22,192 nucleotides of DNA from JAWLCA01 sp050485905. GTDB lineage: Bacteria > Pseudomonadota > Alphaproteobacteria > Rhodobacterales > Rhodobacteraceae. The stretch's first letter is position 1; every line of letters starts with the position of its first letter. The notes beneath the pieces are model-generated. The model worked only from the letters and a program-made list of their open reading frames with translations, had not been told where the DNA came from and ran no database searches. Positions 21,124 to 22,192 of this stretch are shown here, piece by piece. A program made the position numbers and the translations under genes. The DNA lies in NCBI GenBank assembly GCA_050485905.1, contig JBJHCH010000056.1, positions 1 to 22,192 of the forward strand. Reading direction: 5' to 3'.

Positions 21124-22158
21124 ATGGTTTTTTCGGGTCTGTTCTCGTCCGACATGGCGATCGACCTCGGGACCGCGAACACGCTGGTCTACGTCAAGGG
21201 CAGGGGCATCATCCTGAACGAGCCGTCGGTGGTGGCCTATCACGTCAAGGACGGCAAGAAGCAGGTGCTGGCCGTGGGCGAGGATGCCAAGCTGATGCTG
21301 GGCCGCACGCCCGGCAGCATCGAAGCGATCCGCCCGATGCGCGACGGGGTGATCGCCGACTTCGACGTGGCGGAAGAGATGATCAAGCATTTCATCCGCA
21401 AGGTGCATCGGCGCACGACCTTCTCGAAGCCCAAGGTCATCGTCTGCGTGCCCTATGGCGCGACCCCGGTGGAAAAGCGCGCGATCCGGCAGTCGGTTCT
21501 GTCGGCGGGCGCGCGGCGGGCCGGGCTGATCGCGGAACCCATTGCGGCGGCCATCGGCGCGGGCATGCCGATCACCGACCCCACGGGCAGCATGATCGTC
21601 GATATCGGCGGCGGCACGACCGAGGTGGCGGTGCTGAGTTTGGGCGATATCGTCTATGCCCGGTCGGTCCGCGTTGGTGGCGACCGGATGGACGAGGCGA
21701 TCATCAGCTATCTGCGCCGGCAGCAGAACCTGCTGGTGGGCGAGGCGACGGCCGAGCGCATCAAGACATCGATCGGGACGGCGCGGATGCCGGACGACGG
21801 GCGCGGCGCGTCGATGCAGATCCGCGGGCGCGACCTGCTGAACGGCGTGCCGAAGGAAGTGGAGATCAGCCAGGCCCAGGTGGCCGAGGCGCTGGCGGAA
21901 ACCGTGCAGCAGATGTGCGAGGCGGTGATGATGGCGCTGGAAACGACGCCGCCCGACCTGGCCGCCGATATCGTGGACCGCGGCGTGATGCTGACGGGGG
22001 GCGGTGCGCTGCTGGGCGAGTTGGACCTTGCGCTGCGCGAATCGACCGGGTTGTCGATCTCGGTCGCCGATGAAACACTGAATTGTGTGGCGCTCGGAAC
22101 CGGCAAGGCGCTGGAATACGAAAAGCAACTCAGGCATGTGATAGACTACGAAAGCTGA
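21124..22158 (+). CDS. mreB: Rod-shape-determining actin homologue MreB
   Basis: MreB polymerises under the inner membrane and organises lateral cell-wall synthesis with MreC, MreD, RodA and PBP2. The 344-residue protein (family about 345) has the phosphate-1 motif DLGTANT (14-20), phosphate-2 motif DIGGGTTE (160-167) and adenosine motif TGGGALLGEL (291-300). The hydrophobic N-terminus MVFSGLFSS is like the membrane-binding helix of other MreBs. The ATG at 21124 follows GGGAAG. A probable mreC begins 24 bp after the stop, giving the standard mreB-mreC order. Presence of mreB indicates a rod or ovoid cell. Confidence 0.98.
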   Translation: MVFSGLFSSDMAIDLGTANTLVYVKGRGIILNEPSVVAYHVKDGKKQVLAVGEDAKLMLGRTPGSIEAIRPMRDGVIADFDVAEEMIKHFIRKVHRRTTFSKPKVIVCVPYGATPVEKRAIRQSVLSAGARRAGLIAEPIAAAIGAGMPITDPTGSMIVDIGGGTTEVAVLSLGDIVYARSVRVGGDRMDEAIISYLRRQQNLLVGEATAERIKTSIGTARMPDDGRGASMQIRGRDLLNGVPKEVEISQAQVAEALAETVQQMCEAVMMALETTPPDLAADIVDRGVMLTGGGALLGELDLALRESTGLSISVADETLNCVALGTGKALEYEKQLRHVIDYES

Positions 22159-22182
22159 CGCGGACACAGACCCGGAGGATTC

Positions 22183-22192
22183 GTGGCGAGGG
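22183..22192 (+). CDS. mreC: Probable start of mreC (partial, first codons only)
   Basis: A GGAGG ribosome-binding site at 22174-22178 precedes GTG at 22183, followed by GCG AGG before the window ends. The position right after mreB is where mreC lies in most bacteria. Only three codons are visible, so the identity rests on context. Confidence 0.5.

Overview
The window is high-GC DNA from an alphaproteobacterium, most likely a member of the Rhodobacterales (Rhodobacter/Roseobacter group). I infer this from the protein content: an Ald/Lrp pair, the DUF1013 cell-cycle regulator TrcR, a VPLPA-CTERM-tailed protein, a short bacterial SRP RNA, and the MreB and DnaX sequence types. Two perfect TTAA-N7-TTAA (CtrA-type) sites fit the same group. 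It is mostly ordinary chromosome: I see no insertion sequences, integrases, phage genes, CRISPR arrays or tRNAs.

Layout. Positions 1-2772 (minus strand) carry alanine dehydrogenase, then the electron-transfer flavoprotein pair etfB-etfA; etfA runs off the left edge. An Lrp/AsnC regulator diverges from ald. Positions 3486-7679 encode a 1397-residue soluble hybrid histidine kinase with eight PAS-type modules. A small membrane protein, two small unrecognised ORFs and a receiver-only response regulator (8491-8904) follow on the same strand, probably one signalling neighbourhood. The response regulator meets tail-to-tail with a minus-strand sugar-oxidation pair: an SDR and a galactose/arabinose 1-dehydrogenase-type enzyme. 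Upstream of that pair is an elaborate repeat/dyad element. metR and metF form a divergent methionine/one-carbon pair (10686-12568), followed by the SRP RNA gene ffs, which has its own promoter and was found only at RNA level, and a convergent tyrosine-phosphatase-like gene.

Positions 13224-13605 are non-coding and contain a perfect tandem 22-bp repeat, ahead of an exported DUF1194 (von Willebrand A-like) protein with a VPLPA-CTERM sorting tail and a strong terminator. Next come dnaX-ybaB-recR (replication and recombination), which converge on trcR, and then a secreted RNase T2 with an altered active-site motif. Positions 18767-19412 are non-coding. They contain a cluster of TGGGCA/TGCCCA elements, an AT-rich island, a CtrA-type box, a strong hairpin, and an apparent leucine leader-peptide attenuator for leuA. 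The window ends with mreB and the first codons of a probable mreC.

The most interesting parts are regulatory and not new gene families: the apparently leaderless Leu-rich leader upstream of leuA, the TGGGCA cluster with its AT-rich island, the dyad in front of the sugar dehydrogenase operon, and the chain of overlapping small ORFs in front of the receiver protein. I did not find a clearly new multi-gene system.
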